Assembly (NCBI RefSeq): GCF_022376445.1
Contig: NW_025955317.1
Coordinates: 1 to 40,712, forward strand
DNA: 40,712 nt
Reading direction: 5' to 3'
Origin: Fomitopsis serialis
Taxonomy: Eukaryota > Basidiomycota > Agaricomycetes > Polyporales > Fomitopsidaceae
Numbering within the stretch: position 1 is the stretch's first letter; each line of letters begins with the position of its first letter. The notes beneath the pieces were generated by a model. It did not search any database, was not told the DNA's origin, and saw only the letters and a program-made list of their open reading frames with translations. Made by a program: the position numbers and the translations under genes. Below are positions 1 to 10,501 of the stretch, one piece after another.

Positions 1-93
1 CAGCGCGAGCTTGAGGAGTTGTTTAGCATACACATCGCTTGCGATCGCAGCAGGACTGGCATCCACAGCGAGTGTTGTTTCTGAAGGAGGCAT
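1..93 (-). CDS. 5' end of an unidentified gene, cut by the window edge
   Basis: An open frame runs from an ATG at 93 down to base 1, giving 31 codons that begin MPPSETTLAVDASPAAI and end in AKQLLKLAL. No stop is met before the edge. The residue mix (Ala/Asp/Leu, no low complexity) looks like the start of a soluble protein, and the gene would be divergent from receptor R1, whose start lies about 290 bases away. I do not recognise the family from so short a piece. A chance open frame is possible, since 31 codons is weak evidence. Confidence 0.4.
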   Translation of the reverse strand, partial: MPPSETTLAVDASPAAIASDVYAKQLLKLAL

Positions 94-383
94 GACAATG
101 CGACAGTAACTGAGTAAGTGATGGAACGTAGGCTGTAGGCTGTGGCAGCCAGCGCCACAGACGTATCAAGCGCCGCCGAGGAGCCGCCCGATCATGCAAC
201 GATCATGGACGCCTTTTGTCCTCTTCCTCCACCCCATTATGGATTTACACTCTCCCTTTGTTCGCCCTTCCTGCCCAGCGGCAACTCGTGCGTGCACTTC
301 TGCTACGAGGATGCCCCAGAACATACTATATGCACTTTCAGCCTCTCTTTGCCCTCGCCCGCTAGTACCCCATCGACTCCCTG

Positions 384-1847
384 ATGCATCCCGAGCTGCC
401 CTATCTTGCCTTCATCGCCGCCTCCCTTGTCTTGGTTCCTCTCCCTTGGCACTGGCGAGCCCGTAATGTTGCCACACTCTCGATTATTGCGTGGCTGTTT
501 GTCGTGAATACGATCTATGGCGTCGACGCTGTCATCTGGGCGGACAATGTAGACTCATCGTCATTCCCGTCTGGTGCGACATCAGTAAGTCTGTCCCTAC
601 TATGTGGTGTGGTGTAGGCTGATTACGGTGACCCTCAGCGACGAAGATTCTAATTGGTGCAAATATGGCATTACCTGCTGCCTGCATGTGCATTTGTATC
701 CACCTCGAACAAGTCGCGTCTCTCCGCGATGCGAGGATATCAACTGCCACCAAGCAAAGGAGGCAGGTCTTCGAGGGCCTCATTTGTTTCGGTCTGCCTG
801 CGGTTTGGATGGCTCTTCGTACGTTGTGTCCATCGTCCTTCACTGTTACGTTTCTCACTTGGCCTACAGACTACGTCGTCCAAGGACACCGTTTCGACAT
901 CATTGAAGGCTACGGTTGCCGACCCAGCACATACGTCTCCGTCCCCTCCATGCTTCTCCTCTGGGTCCCGCCACTCATCCTCTCCGCTATCTCCTTTGTC
1001 TTCGCCGGTAAGTCCCCACGTCCCTCTACGAGATACTAACTGACCTCCCGCCACCAGCCCTCGCGCTACACCACTTCATCCAGCGCCGCCTCACCTTCGC
1101 CAAGCACCTCGCCAACTCACGAAGCGGGCTCACCACCTCGCGGTACATGCGCCTCATCCTGATGTCCACCATCCTGATGTTCATCGGCGTGATCTCCACA
1201 TCCATCACGCTGTGGTACTCCACGCTCAGCCTCCGCCCGTGGACGAGCTTCGTGGACGTGCACTGGGGCTTCTCCGCGATCGACCAGTATGCCACGTTCG
1301 GGACGCCGCAGCTGGCGCTCACGTATTACTACGTGATTTGGCTGATCGTGCCGGTGTCGTCGTTCGTGTTCTTTGCGTTCTTTGCGTTCTTTGCGTTCGG
1401 ACGTGATGCGGTGATGGAGTATGGTGCCTGCGTTGCGTGGGTACGGAGAGTCGTGCTTAGGCAGAGGCAGACCGACCGCAAGGCTCCTTCTGACCTCGTT
1501 CCGCTTCCTACATCAAGGTAAGCAGTGACAGTGGATGTCTCTTACCGCCTCCGCTGATATCCACATGTAGGACGCCCGCAAGTCCTTTCTCGAAGTTCTC
1601 CAGCTCATCAAAGAGCACGTTCACCGCAAGCGAACCAACCACACATGTCTCTGCTGAGAAGAGCGCAGGCTTCTTCTTTGAGAACCGACACCCTCCTACG
1701 TTGCCTCCTCTGTGCCACTCCGTCGGCAGCAGCTTCACTGGCCCCGACAGGCCTCATTCGTACACTTCGCTCGTTCGCTCTTCCTCGCACCCATCTCCAC
1801 CGTTTGTCCAGTCGCCTCATCATGGTTCGGTTGGACATGCTATCTGA
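384..1847 (+). pseudogene. STE3: STE3-type pheromone receptor R1 (class I), frame broken in exon 1
   Basis: This is a seven-transmembrane fungal pheromone receptor, a plasma-membrane GPCR that senses a farnesylated peptide. Exons read as 384-584, 639-818, 870-1007, 1058-1517 and 1571-1847. Exon 1 starts MHPELPYLAFIAASLVLVP with PLPWHWRARNVA. Exon 3 carries HYVVQGHRFDIIEGYGC, and exon 4 the SRYMRL and WTSFVDVHWGFS blocks. The last exon is a Ser/Pro-rich cytoplasmic tail. Exon 1 is 201 bases against 199 in R3 and R5. The expected PVWCDI block before the donor is present, but in another frame from about base 552, and the annotated splice then leads to a stop early in exon 2. The other exons stay in frame. 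It is therefore a recent pseudogene or carries a sequence error. A 9-base tandem repeat at 1369-1395 adds residues to TM7. Confidence 0.85.
1369..1395 (+). repeat. 9-base tandem repeat inside R1 exon 4
   Basis: TTCTTTGCG is present three times in a row and followed by TTC. It encodes FFAFFAFFAF at the end of the last transmembrane helix. R3 has FFIFFAF and R5 has FFVFFGF at this place, so R1 has gained one unit of three residues. Confidence 0.9.
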
Positions 1848-2886
1848 TTGCCATCAACTGATACCGTCCTGGACTTCTCTGAGCGCCGCCTAGGTTCGAC
1901 ACAACCTATGGAGGGTCTTGGTATGAGACTAGAGCGCCGCCACACAGATCCCTCGATAGCTGCTCTCGTTCGATGTACAGATTCCCTCGCTGTATTACAA
2001 GTCGCTGTATCTATAATTTCGCCTCGAACTTGATATATGGGCTTCACCATCATGCTGTGGCCTTTACGCTCTGCTCTGGTGTGGGAGGAACACACTTCTG
2101 ATTTAGGTCTTGATGCGAACCCTCTATTGTTCATTTCAGCTTCCGTTCGTACCCCTCTATCTTCGCACTGTTAGTCGAGAAAGATTGAAGGATGCAGGAC
2201 TTCCTTCTCACTGTAAGAAACAATGCCGATGAGCTCGACCCACGCCTGTCTATATCATCCTGCAAGCACGACGCCCTGGCACTCAGTCATCCAAAGATTC
2301 ATATGTGATCACTAATGGCGTTTTGCATTACACGTCTTTAGATGTCGTCTCATGTCACGGCGGGCCGGCGCGCTACACATGTCCTTGGTTCTTGGATATT
2401 ACGAGTCATGCCAGTGCGCACTTAAGCGGCGTCGAGCCAAGCCCAACTCGTCAAGTCCAGGAAAGCGTAGTTGAAAGTGAATTCACGCTCATGTGAGAGA
2501 GTAAACCGCGAGGCGTCACAAAAACCCGAATAATTGATATGAGCCGGAGGGTGAAACTTTGAAGCCTAATAATACTACAGCTAGGGGTAACTGGCGAACA
2601 CTCTAGCAGAATCTCGAAGGAATGGTACAGGAGCTAAGGCCTCCATGGATAATAATCGATACATCACGTTGATTTGGCGGTATAACCTCAGATACTGTGA
2701 GGACCACTCGCATCAGCATGCTGTAGCGCGTATAATTAAGGGAAAAACTCACAAGATACATGCGGGGCCGACAGTGTTGACAGCGTGTCTAGCCATAAAT
2801 AAGGCGGTTCTAATGAGTGGTCGAAGTGAGACGAGAGTGAAAGCTACGGGGAAGTCTCGCGCACTTACGAGGGATATATCTCGGAT
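1848..2886. other. Gene-free stretch between R1 and P1
   Basis: There are 1039 bases between the R1 stop and the P1 stop. I see no open frame with recognisable motifs, no CAAX precursor and no tRNA. It holds the 3' flanks of both genes. The equivalent gap between R5 and P4 is 1036 bases. Confidence 0.6.
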
Positions 2887-3030
2887 TCACGACACGACGC
2901 AGTAGAAGATGCTACCGCCGCCGCTGTGTTCGAAATCGGTCGGGATGACCAATTCGTCGTCGGTCGTCTGCTGTGAATTGGCGAAGGAAGGCTCAATGGG
3001 TATGGCCTCAAAGCTGTCGAAGGAATCCAT
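2887..3030 (-). CDS. Pheromone precursor P1 (CAAX CVVS)
   Basis: A 47-residue lipopeptide pheromone precursor. It begins MDSFDSFEAIP, a typical MD[S/A]F-like start, and ends EHSGGGSIFYCVVS. The last four residues, CVVS, are a CAAX farnesylation motif directly before the TGA. The precursor would be prenylated on Cys, trimmed of VVS, carboxymethylated and cleaved N-terminally near the Glu-His pair, leaving about ten residues that end in the lipidated Cys. A longer in-frame extension upstream (to 3243) is basic and unlike pheromones, so I chose the inner ATG. A TATA-like box lies about 125 bases upstream. The gene is divergent from receptor R2, whose ATG is 363 bases away. Confidence 0.9.
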   Translation of the reverse strand: MDSFDSFEAIPIEPSFANSQQTTDDELVIPTDFEHSGGGSIFYCVVS

Positions 3031-3151
3031 AGTAGCTGGATCGGAAGACGTCTGGGCAAAGTTGACTCGGGTAGCGTGGACCGGGAGGGCTCTGCGCTGA
3101 GGATGGTTGTAGCGTTCGTGCAGATTATGGGGAGGGGCATCATTGTGCTCG

Positions 3152-3160
3152 TATTTATAT
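3152..3160 (-). promoter_or_regulatory. TATA box of P1
   Basis: On the minus strand the sequence reads ATATAAATA about 125 bases before the P1 ATG. P4 and P5 have TATA boxes at similar distances. Confidence 0.6.
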
Positions 3161-3228
3161 CGCCCATGCGGTGGAAAGGGCCCGGTGTTCTCCTTTCCAT
3201 TGTCCTCCCTTTTGGGGCGATGAATGGC

Positions 3229-3236
3229 ACAAAGGG
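3229..3236 (+). promoter_or_regulatory. ACAAAGGG pheromone-response-like site between P1 and R2
   Basis: ACAAAGGG matches the pheromone response element core known to be bound by the HMG-box factor Prf1 in Ustilago. It sits in the shared P1/R2 intergenic region, upstream of the P1 TATA box. Regulation by an HMG factor is an inference; an 8-base match alone is weak. Confidence 0.4.
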
Positions 3237-3393
3237 CGGTCACGTGTATCTACCGCCTCCATTGTGGCTTCAGATTAGCGCCCAACCCATGCATTGTTCG
3301 ACGCGGCCAGGCAATCTCAGCTGTACCATAAAGGTCACTTCGTCAACATGGCGTACTATCCCCTTCAGACTTTGAGACTTGCTGCGTCTCACC

Positions 3394-4829
3394 ATGGCGG
3401 CTGATCCTACGTATCCTCTCTATCCTGTCATTTCGTTTCTCGGCTTCGTCCTTGCTCTGATACCTGTCCCGTGGCACCTGCAGTCTTGGAACTCGGGTAC
3501 TTGCTACTACATGATTTGGACGGCCCTGGGATGTCTGAATCAATTCGTGAACTCCGTTGTATGGGCGAATACCGCACTCAATGTTGCACCAATCTGGTGC
3601 GAAATTTGTGCGTACGCGCTTCCAAGTTGATACTGCTCAAGTTTCGCATTTGACTGACCACAGACGTAGCCATTAGGATCACCATTGGCGCCTCCGTGGG
3701 CATCCCTGCGGCGTCGATGTGTATCAACCGTCGACTCTACAAGATCGCGCGGGTGCACGCAGTAGCAGTTACACGTGCCGAGGTAAGCCTTTCTGTCAGT
3801 CCGTAGCTAGATCGTCATTGATATCGTGTTAGAAACGACGCGCTATCCTAATCGACTCCCTGATATGTGTCCTTTTCCCACTAATATGTATTGCGCTTGG
3901 TGAGTACACCCGTCCCCTCGTCGCCGCTTTGCTGACCAATACGCAGCATATGTCGTGCAAGGCCATCGCTTTGATGTCTTCGAAGTGTTAGGCTGCTACC
4001 CTGCAATCTACAACACCATACCTGCGTATCCCCTGGTATACATGTGGCCGGTCGCGATAGGAATGGTGTCTGCGGTTTACTGTGGTACGTCTTATTTGTG
4101 CTGCGGCTATTTTAAAGTGAGCTGACTTGTAAACAGTTCTCTCGCTTCGCGCACTCTTTGCTCGTCAGGCTCAATTCCGTGAATTCATCTCCGCTACGTC
4201 GGGCCTGACCAGCGGGCGGTACTTCCGCCTGATGGCGCTATCTATAACGGAGCTTCTCTTCACTGTTCCTTTTGGCATCTACGAGATCTACTCCAATGCT
4301 GGTGGTAACGTCCAGCCCTGGTTAGGCTGGGCGAATACCCACTACAACTACTCCAGAGTGGGCCAGTATCCCGCTATCCTTTGGATGTCAGAGCCGTCGA
4401 CTGCCATTCCCGTCCAGCTTACTCGATGGATCGTGCCGATCTGCGCGTTCGTCTTCTTTGGGTTCTTTGGGTTCGCCGAGGAGGCGAGGAGACGATATTA
4501 CTTTTTGTATGCTGCCGCAGGTAGGCAGCTCCAGTCGCTACGGATGCTGCATGTTCGTCGCCACCAAGAGAAGTACGTCTGTCTCAAGGTGTCTAGATTC
4601 TCCCTCACTGACGCGTAATCACAGAATGATCCATGGCGCCGTATTGGACAAATCGTTTGACGCCGATGACACTCTACCTGTCTACACGCCGCATGTCGTG
4701 TCTCCTGGCTGGCGGTCGCTGGCTTCTGTCACCGTGGCTGCCAGTGATGCATCATCATCACCTCTCGACTCTGCGTTCTCGGACAAATCCTTTGCCGACG
4801 ACTTTGTATCACATCACGAAAAACCTTGA
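3394..4829 (+). CDS. STE3: STE3-type pheromone receptor R2 (class II)
   Basis: Six exons read 3394-3607, 3664-3782, 3833-3899, 3947-4084, 4137-4572 and 4625-4829. They join in frame to 392 residues, typical for STE3 receptors. The start at 3394 (ACCATGG context) gives MAADPTYPLYPVISFLGF, then PVPWHLQSWNSG. Exon 4 has the family block AYVVQGHRFDVFEVLGC, and exon 5 has SGRYFRLMALSITELLF followed by the AEEAR segment after TM7. The tail is short, acidic and Ser-rich (ends SHHEKP). An intron at 3783-3832 splits the part that is one 180-base exon in class I receptors; here the two pieces total 186 bases. P1 lies upstream on the opposite strand. The product acts in the plasma membrane through a heterotrimeric G protein. 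No frame break is seen. Confidence 0.92.
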
Positions 4830-5725
4830 TGACCGCAACTTTTATGTCTTTGCTTCCTCGTCTTTGCTTTCTTCGTAATGCGACTCTGCGCTCAAGATTT
4901 TGTATCGTTAGCATCTATAATGACATTGTATACTCTACCGCCTACCTTATGAAAAGCCCGGTCCTCGAGTGCAACCTCCAAAAAGGGGCATCTATGTCAT
5001 TGAAGGCTTGTGTGAGCCTTCGTAGGTATCAGGCGAAGGAAACATGACTTGACTGTCTGATTGTCCACCCCACCGAAGAGTAGTGCATATGTGTTCTGTC
5101 TTCATTGGTTCCATCATGCAACTTGTGCTATCTAGGAATGCAGATATCAGCCGGAATTCAAGAGAGCGAAACGCCGGAACACTGTCACTGGAAGTTGAAG
5201 TAGTTGTAGGTCTTGGTACGCGAGCGTCGAGAACGATAATCTAGGCCACTTTGACTCCAGGTCTGGATTTCCTGCAGTAGAGCATATCTAGGTAGTAGGA
5301 CGACTGAACGAAATCCGATGGTCTCGCATCGTCCTTGACAATGATGAAACCCGTTGGAGCTCAAAGTCCATGACCTTGCGTCTCAGCTAGTGCGAAGCGG
5401 CAGTCGTACATGCACTTTGGGCGAAGTTGCTGTAGGCCGTAGCTTTTGGCAAGGGTCAGGCGACGAAAGGCTACATGGTATATTGCTACAGATTCATTCG
5501 TACAGTAAGACGAAGATCACCGATGGTATTCCCTAGTGAGAATATGGTAACATACTGTAACATCGAAATAGTCGTGAGAATCGAATAAGCGTAGAAGTCA
5601 TGCGCGAAACGAAGGCATCTGGTACTCTGCCCCTGTATTGTGCATTGAGTCGTGAGGAACCCACAAGAGTCCATGGCGTGAGCACATCGGCGCGATGTTG
5701 GCAGTGAGAATCAGAGACATGCCAC
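4830..5725. other. Intergenic stretch between convergent R2 and R3
   Basis: This 896-base stretch holds the 3' flanks of R2 and R3. I looked for MD-type starts and CAAX ends on both strands and found none that fit. Short open frames here have no recognisable motifs. Confidence 0.6.
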
Positions 5726-7068
5726 CTAAGGCGCTTCGCGACGGTTCGTAGTGATCCATACATCTCGCCTTGCGACGTGGACGTCCTTCTCGACATCAGA
5801 AAGTGTGCGGAGATCATCTATCGAGACGTTGAGCTTCAAGGGTCCAGCGGTGTCCCGGAAGGAGGAAGATATGGGTCTAATAGTACGAACAACAGTTAGC
5901 AAGCTCGGCCTGGGTGCGAATACCGGTCTCACCTGAACTTCGGGAGAGAGGACATGCCGCCCTTGCTATCAGAAGAGCGGCGCTGCGCACAGGGACATAG
6001 CAAGCGCCGTATGTAGGTCCAACAGGCAGCGTAACTTTGCGCAGTATCCCGACTGAACGCGAAGAATATAAAGAAGAGATAGGCCGAGACGGGCACAGCC
6101 CACCAGAGGAGGTACGTCATGACGAGAGTTTGCTGAGGTATTAACACTGTGGGGAATTGGCCAATGCGGGAGAAGTCTGAATGCGTGTTGGACCAACTGG
6201 TCCACGGACGCAGCCCGTCGCGGTAGGAGAACCAAGTATTGAGGGCCGTGATAAGGAGACCCCAGAACATTTCAACGAGGGCCATGCCCATGAGGCGGAA
6301 GTAGCGAGAAGGCGTTAACGCTGATGAATTGCTCCGCAGGTGCTTCGCGAACGTTGCTCGTCGACGGAAGAAATGAGTGAAGGCAAGCGCTATGACCAGA
6401 TGAGAAAACGCAACACATCATCGGTTTCAATGTAGGACTCACCTGCGTAGACAAGTGTCGCAACGGAGAGGAGTATAGGCGGAAACCGTATGAGGAAAAA
6501 CTCTGGGATAGAGACATATGTCTCCGGTCTACAACCGAGATTCTCGACTATGTCGAACCTGTGGCCCTGTACAACATAGTCTGCAAAATGTTAGTCAACG
6601 ACAACGAGAAGAGAGACGTTACTCACATAGGCTCATGTAGACTGCAGGCAGTCCGAAGCAGAGCACGGAGTCTACCAGCATGCGTTTACGTTTATCTGCC
6701 TCGGTGATCTGTACCATTCTTGCAGATGCGATGCGTTCCAGATGCATACACAGCGCAAAGCATGCTGCTGATAGTGCAAGATTTGAACCAATGAACAGTC
6801 GTGTTACTGAATGAATAGGTGAAGAAGGTGAGTCGATGCGAGATGAGGCCCGAAGTCGAAGAAACTCACCTATATCGCACCAAACGACGAGTTTGATTTC
6901 GACGTTGTTGGCCCAGGCAAGAGTGTTTATTCCTTGTGCCAGGTTCGCTACGAACAACCATATGCTTATGGCGATAGTTGCTACGTTTCGCGCTTTAACG
7001 TGCGCAGGTAGAGGGATGATGACGAGAACAGCTGCCGCAAATGAGCCTAATGGGAGTCCAACCTGCAT
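5726..7068 (-). CDS. STE3: STE3-type pheromone receptor R3 (class I)
   Basis: Five exons on the minus strand read 6870-7068, 6627-6806, 6443-6580, 5933-6389 and 5726-5876. They join in frame to 374 residues. Exon lengths 199, 180 and 138 for exons 1-3 equal those of R5. The start gives MQVGLPLGSFAAAVLVIIPL, then the PAHVKARNVAT loop, LVVWCDI at the exon 1 end, and DYVVQGHRFDIVENLGC at the exon 3 start. Exon 4 carries SRYFRLMGMALVEMFWG and WTSWSNTHSDFSRIGQ. The last exon is a short charged tail (ends NRREAP). The final intron has a clear branch site (TTGCTAAC) before ATTAG. R3 is divergent from R4, whose ATG is 553 bases away. Function is as for the other receptors; the ligand cannot be told from sequence. 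Confidence 0.92.
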
Positions 7069-7621
7069 CGTCGGTGTTCAAGTGTAGAGCACGGGAGCAT
7101 CTGGGAGACGAAGGTGGCCGGGTCATGCTCATATCAGAGCGCATGTCGGTATGGATGGTCGCTTTGGGCGAACAAAGACGTCTGCCATCGGACTCACAGG
7201 CGCCCGCCGATGGACTGCTTCCCGATATGGCAAGTGTGGCGCGGAGCCTATGGCCCTTGACAATTTGAACCTCCTCCTCAGTGTACCTCATGATATTCAT
7301 CTGGGTCGTCTCTAGGCCTGCGTTGTACTATCGGCGCCCACAGCTACATGCGTCGAGAGCGATGATTGCATCATATACCGAGTCTGCGAACTGGCCAGCC
7401 TCGGAACGCCGTCTTGCACGGTGGCGGCATCATCGGCTCTGCAAGAATGGCGAAAACCCACATTGTCTTCGCCACGCGAAGACCGGTCTGACCCCATTGT
7501 TCTCCCTCAAATGGTAGGAGGCAGTCTGAATAGACCGTTTTATTGTGCTTGAAGATGTGCGCTGTATATACCGCACTTGCTGTGGTCGTAAATGTGCTTG
7601 CCCCGCTCACGTCTGCTAACC
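7069..7621. other. Divergent R3/R4 intergenic region
   Basis: There are 553 bases between the two start codons, so it must hold both receptor promoters. Unlike the R1-R2 and R5-R6 pairs, I find no pheromone precursor in it. Confidence 0.55.
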
Positions 7622-9163
7622 ATGGCGTCCGACCCGTCTTATCCTCTCTTCCCCATATTCGCCTTCTGTGGTTTCGTCCTAGCAATCGTCCCCCTGCCGT
7701 GGCATCTTGAGGCCCTCAATTCGGCTACGTGCTACTATATGATCTGGGCATCTTTAGCGTGTCTGAACAAGTTCGTGAACTCTCTGGTTTGGGCCAATAA
7801 TGCCCTCGACTCCGCGCCTATCTGGTGCGATGTTTGTGAGTTCAACCTCTGACCAATCGTCCGACGTGCTTCTAAATAACTTACTCTGTTCCAGCGACGC
7901 GGATTATCATTGGTGCTTCAGTTGGCATACCAGCTGCTTCCCTATGTATCAATAGACGGTTGTACCTCATCGCGAGGATGGGCGCAACCACTGTGACGAA
8001 AGCGGAGGTTCGTGGTTATTCAGAATCTTTTCCTCCTCATCGTTAACATTGCTATCGTGGTACTCTAGAAACGGAGAGCGATCTTGGTAGACACCCTCAT
8101 CTGCGTGCTCTTTCCCATCATTTGCATGGCCTTCGGTCAGTTCAGTGCTTGCTCGGTCCTGAAGACCTGAAGTCTCATGTTTGTCGTAGCGTTCATCGTC
8201 CAAGGCCATCGCTTCAACATATACGAGGAGATAGGCTGCTACCCGGATATATATAACACCATCGCCGCGTATTTTCTCGTCAACTGGTGGCCAGTCGTCC
8301 TGGGGCTCATCTCTGCTTGCTACTGCGGTACGTCTCTAATGCTATAGCATGCATTTCTCGTCCTGAACACGCTCTCTCAGTACTATCCTTGCGATCGTTC
8401 TATCTGCGTCGAGCGCAGTTCAGAGAGTTCCTATCCTCGAGCAAGACCTCGCTGACTTTCGGGCGATATTTCCGTCTCATGGCGCTCGCGACTACCGAGT
8501 TGCTGTTCACAATTCCCATCTCAGGCTACGCGATATACCTGAATGCCACGACACTGTCTATGGAGCCCTGGATCAGCTGGTCCTACGTGCACTATCAGTT
8601 CTCTCGAGTAGAACAAGTGCCGTCTGTGGTCTGGCGCTCAGATCGCTCTCTCGTCGTTGCGCTCGAGTTGGGTCAATGGCTCAACCCGCTTTGCGCGCTG
8701 ATCTTCTTCGCATACTTCGGAATTGCGGAGGAGGCAAGGCGTCACTACAAGGAGGCTTTCTGGTTCATTGCCTGTCGCCTCGGCTACTCCCAACGTTCTC
8801 GCAATTCAACCGGCAAACATTTGTTAAGGTTCGCGATCCCACACTGTACGCCGAGTTCATTGACTGATGGCGCTATGTAGCATGGCGTCTGCCCCCGCAG
8901 TGAAGAACCTGACATACAATTCATCCGACCTGCCGCCCACGTACTCTCCCTATCGCGTCCCGTCTTCCGCCAAAGCGTCCTTGAGCTGCGGCTCAGAGCC
9001 TGGGACAGGCGAGAAGATGACGATCTACGAGATATTGCAGTCGCAGACTCCGACTGACGAACACTACGATTATTCGTCGACTTCACTCACACCCACAACA
9101 TCCGCCTCGACGCACTCTCATCATCCTCTATCATCGCCCTGGCGCCACTCAGAGAGCGTATGA
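7622..9163 (+). CDS. STE3: STE3-type pheromone receptor R4 (class II)
   Basis: Six exons read 7622-7835, 7895-8007, 8069-8135, 8190-8327, 8381-8828 and 8881-9163, joining in frame to 420 residues. The ATG at 7622 (ACCATGG) gives MASDPSYPLFPIFAFCGF. Class II marks are HLEALNSATCYYMIWASL, APIWCDV at the exon 1 end, the split second region (113 + 67 = 180 bases) with INRRLY, and AFIVQGHRFNIYEEIGC. Exon 5 has FGRYFRLMALATTELLF and the AEEARRHY segment after TM7. The last exon is a Ser/Thr/Pro-rich cytoplasmic tail ending WRHSESV. Two donors are the weaker GTTCG form (8008, 8829). It is closest in organisation to R2 and R6, and no frame break is seen. Confidence 0.92.
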
Positions 9164-9809
9164 CCTTCATGGACATTATGAACGCCACGAGCATCATACC
9201 CTCCGTTTCGTCAGACCATGCTTCTGACGTTCCCTTGCAATACCCTTGATGTATCATAAGGCCGCACTGTAATTCAAACCGCTAATGAATTTGTCGTGAT
9301 CGACGACCTTATGTCTCAAGAAAATATGCCCGCTGTCCTGAACGGACATTACGTCGAGTCGTGCACTTACGGCGACGTCTACGGACTCTCGATGTCTCTC
9401 AGGCGCATGTCATGAAATCATCACCAACGTCTCATCCGTTTTCCCCAGGAAGTCGCAAAAAGCGGGAAAAATATGGATACAATTTCAATCACTACGATGA
9501 CATGCTACAATGTGGAGACAATAGGACGTTCGTGGACGACCATGAATCGAACGGGGTATGCGCTGAATCGGAGGCACCTATGAGTCGGGGCCAGCTTGGT
9601 TAGCGAACTGCTCAGGCTGTATCCAAAAAGAATCGTACTCACAACATTGACCATTAGTATTTTGAAGTGCATTGCGTGCACTGTACGTATACGATGAAAG
9701 TCTAATAATCGGCGACGTGCTACAAGCCAAGTACTGGTATCAGTCCTCCGTCTGTGGGCGCTTGAGGATGTGGAAGCTTACCTCCGGGCACGCATACAGT
9801 GGGGGGTAA
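9164..9809. other. Intergenic stretch between R4 and P2
   Basis: This 646-base stretch holds the 3' flanks of convergent R4 and P2. A 26-codon frame starting MDIMNA just after R4 lacks a CAAX end. Nothing else is supported. Confidence 0.6.
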
Positions 9810-9956
9810 TCAAGCAATAGTGCAAAAGATGGACCAAGTGCCTGATCCAGAGTGGTCCGTGTCTACGGGGATGTCTGCAGGTCCGGACGAGCCGGCGTTA
9901 TCCATCTCTCGGAGGAGGGAGGTCTCGGGGACAACAATGTCGAAAAACGCGTCCAT
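9810..9956 (-). CDS. Pheromone precursor P2 (CAAX CTIA)
   Basis: A 48-residue precursor that begins MDAFFDIVVPETSLL and ends DHSGSGTWSIFCTIA before TGA. CTIA is a CAAX farnesylation motif. Asp-His stands where Glu-His or Glu-Arg commonly marks N-terminal maturation, so the mature peptide would be about 11 residues ending in a lipidated Cys. The N-terminus closely matches P5 (MDAFFDI). It is divergent from P3, with 410 bases between their starts. No convincing TATA box was seen. Confidence 0.9.
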   Translation of the reverse strand: MDAFFDIVVPETSLLREMDNAGSSGPADIPVDTDHSGSGTWSIFCTIA

Positions 9957-10366
9957 GACAGTTGTAGTGATTGGTTAATTGAAGGAGCGAAGTGAGAGGT
10001 GGCGATTCTAGGTGTTGGATTCTCTAAGTCGATGCGAGGACAGATGAAGCATGAGCTTTTGAGCTTCAGGCCTGAGAAATACGCGCTGACGCTTTTGGAG
10101 ATCAATAAGTCTGCGGAGTCATTGTCCTCTGAGCCTGCAGGGCGTACGTGGACGTGGTTGTTCATCCTTCCCAGCTATGTAGACAATGGTGTGCAGTGTT
10201 ATGCACCCCACGCCCAAACAATAGGGTCACGCGTTGAGCATAAGTACCGTGCGGACTGATGCTCGCGCTTGCAACCGAAGATCCATCGCCCAAGTCCGCC
10301 GCCCACTCCGCGCATCACCATCACACAGCACTTTCACCGCCAGCCACCGTCTAACCTTACCGTGCA
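9957..10366. other. Divergent P2/P3 pheromone promoter region
   Basis: These 410 bases separate the start codons of P2 (-) and P3 (+) and must serve both. They contain the motif AACAATAGGGTCAC at 10217-10230, which recurs with one change upstream of P4. Confidence 0.55.
10217..10230 (+). promoter_or_regulatory. Shared motif AACAATAGG[G/A]TCAC, copy 1
   Basis: The 14-base motif lies 137 bases before the P3 ATG. A second copy with one mismatch is at 14263-14276, between P4 and R6. Its ACAATAG part resembles the HMG-box core ACAAWG. A regulatory role is inferred. Confidence 0.35.
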
Positions 10367-10501
10367 ATGGACGAGCTATACGACCTCACTCTTGCCTTTC
10401 CTGGCATGGATGACGCGCCCACCATGTCCGTCAAATACGACCTCCCTGTTGATCAGGACTCCGTAGAGCCACGATCCGGCGAGTACTGCGTTATTGCGTA
10501 G
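10367..10501 (+). CDS. Pheromone precursor P3 (CAAX CVIA)
   Basis: A 44-residue precursor that starts MDELYDLTLAFPGMDDAP and ends DSVEPRSGEYCVIA before TAG. CVIA is a CAAX motif. The segment before the Cys (EPRSGEY) is charged and short, unlike the Gly/aromatic-rich mature regions of P1, P2 and P4. If cleavage is near Glu-Pro-Arg the mature peptide would be unusually short. Too small for most gene callers. It is divergent from P2 and lies 677 bases upstream of receptor R5 on the same strand. Confidence 0.85.
   Translation: MDELYDLTLAFPGMDDAPTMSVKYDLPVDQDSVEPRSGEYCVIA

Noticed and set aside
204..384. MDAF-type start upstream of R1 with PEHTICTF further on, resembling a pheromone precursor
   Set aside because: The frame does not stop after a CAAX motif but runs on as a Ser/Pro-rich sequence; it overlaps the R1 leader.
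3031..3243. Extended N-terminus of P1 from an upstream in-frame ATG
   Set aside because: The extra 71 residues are basic and unlike pheromone precursors, and the TATA box lies inside this stretch.
9168..9248. Short frame MDIMNATSIIPS after R4
   Set aside because: It ends VPLQYP without a Cys; no CAAX.
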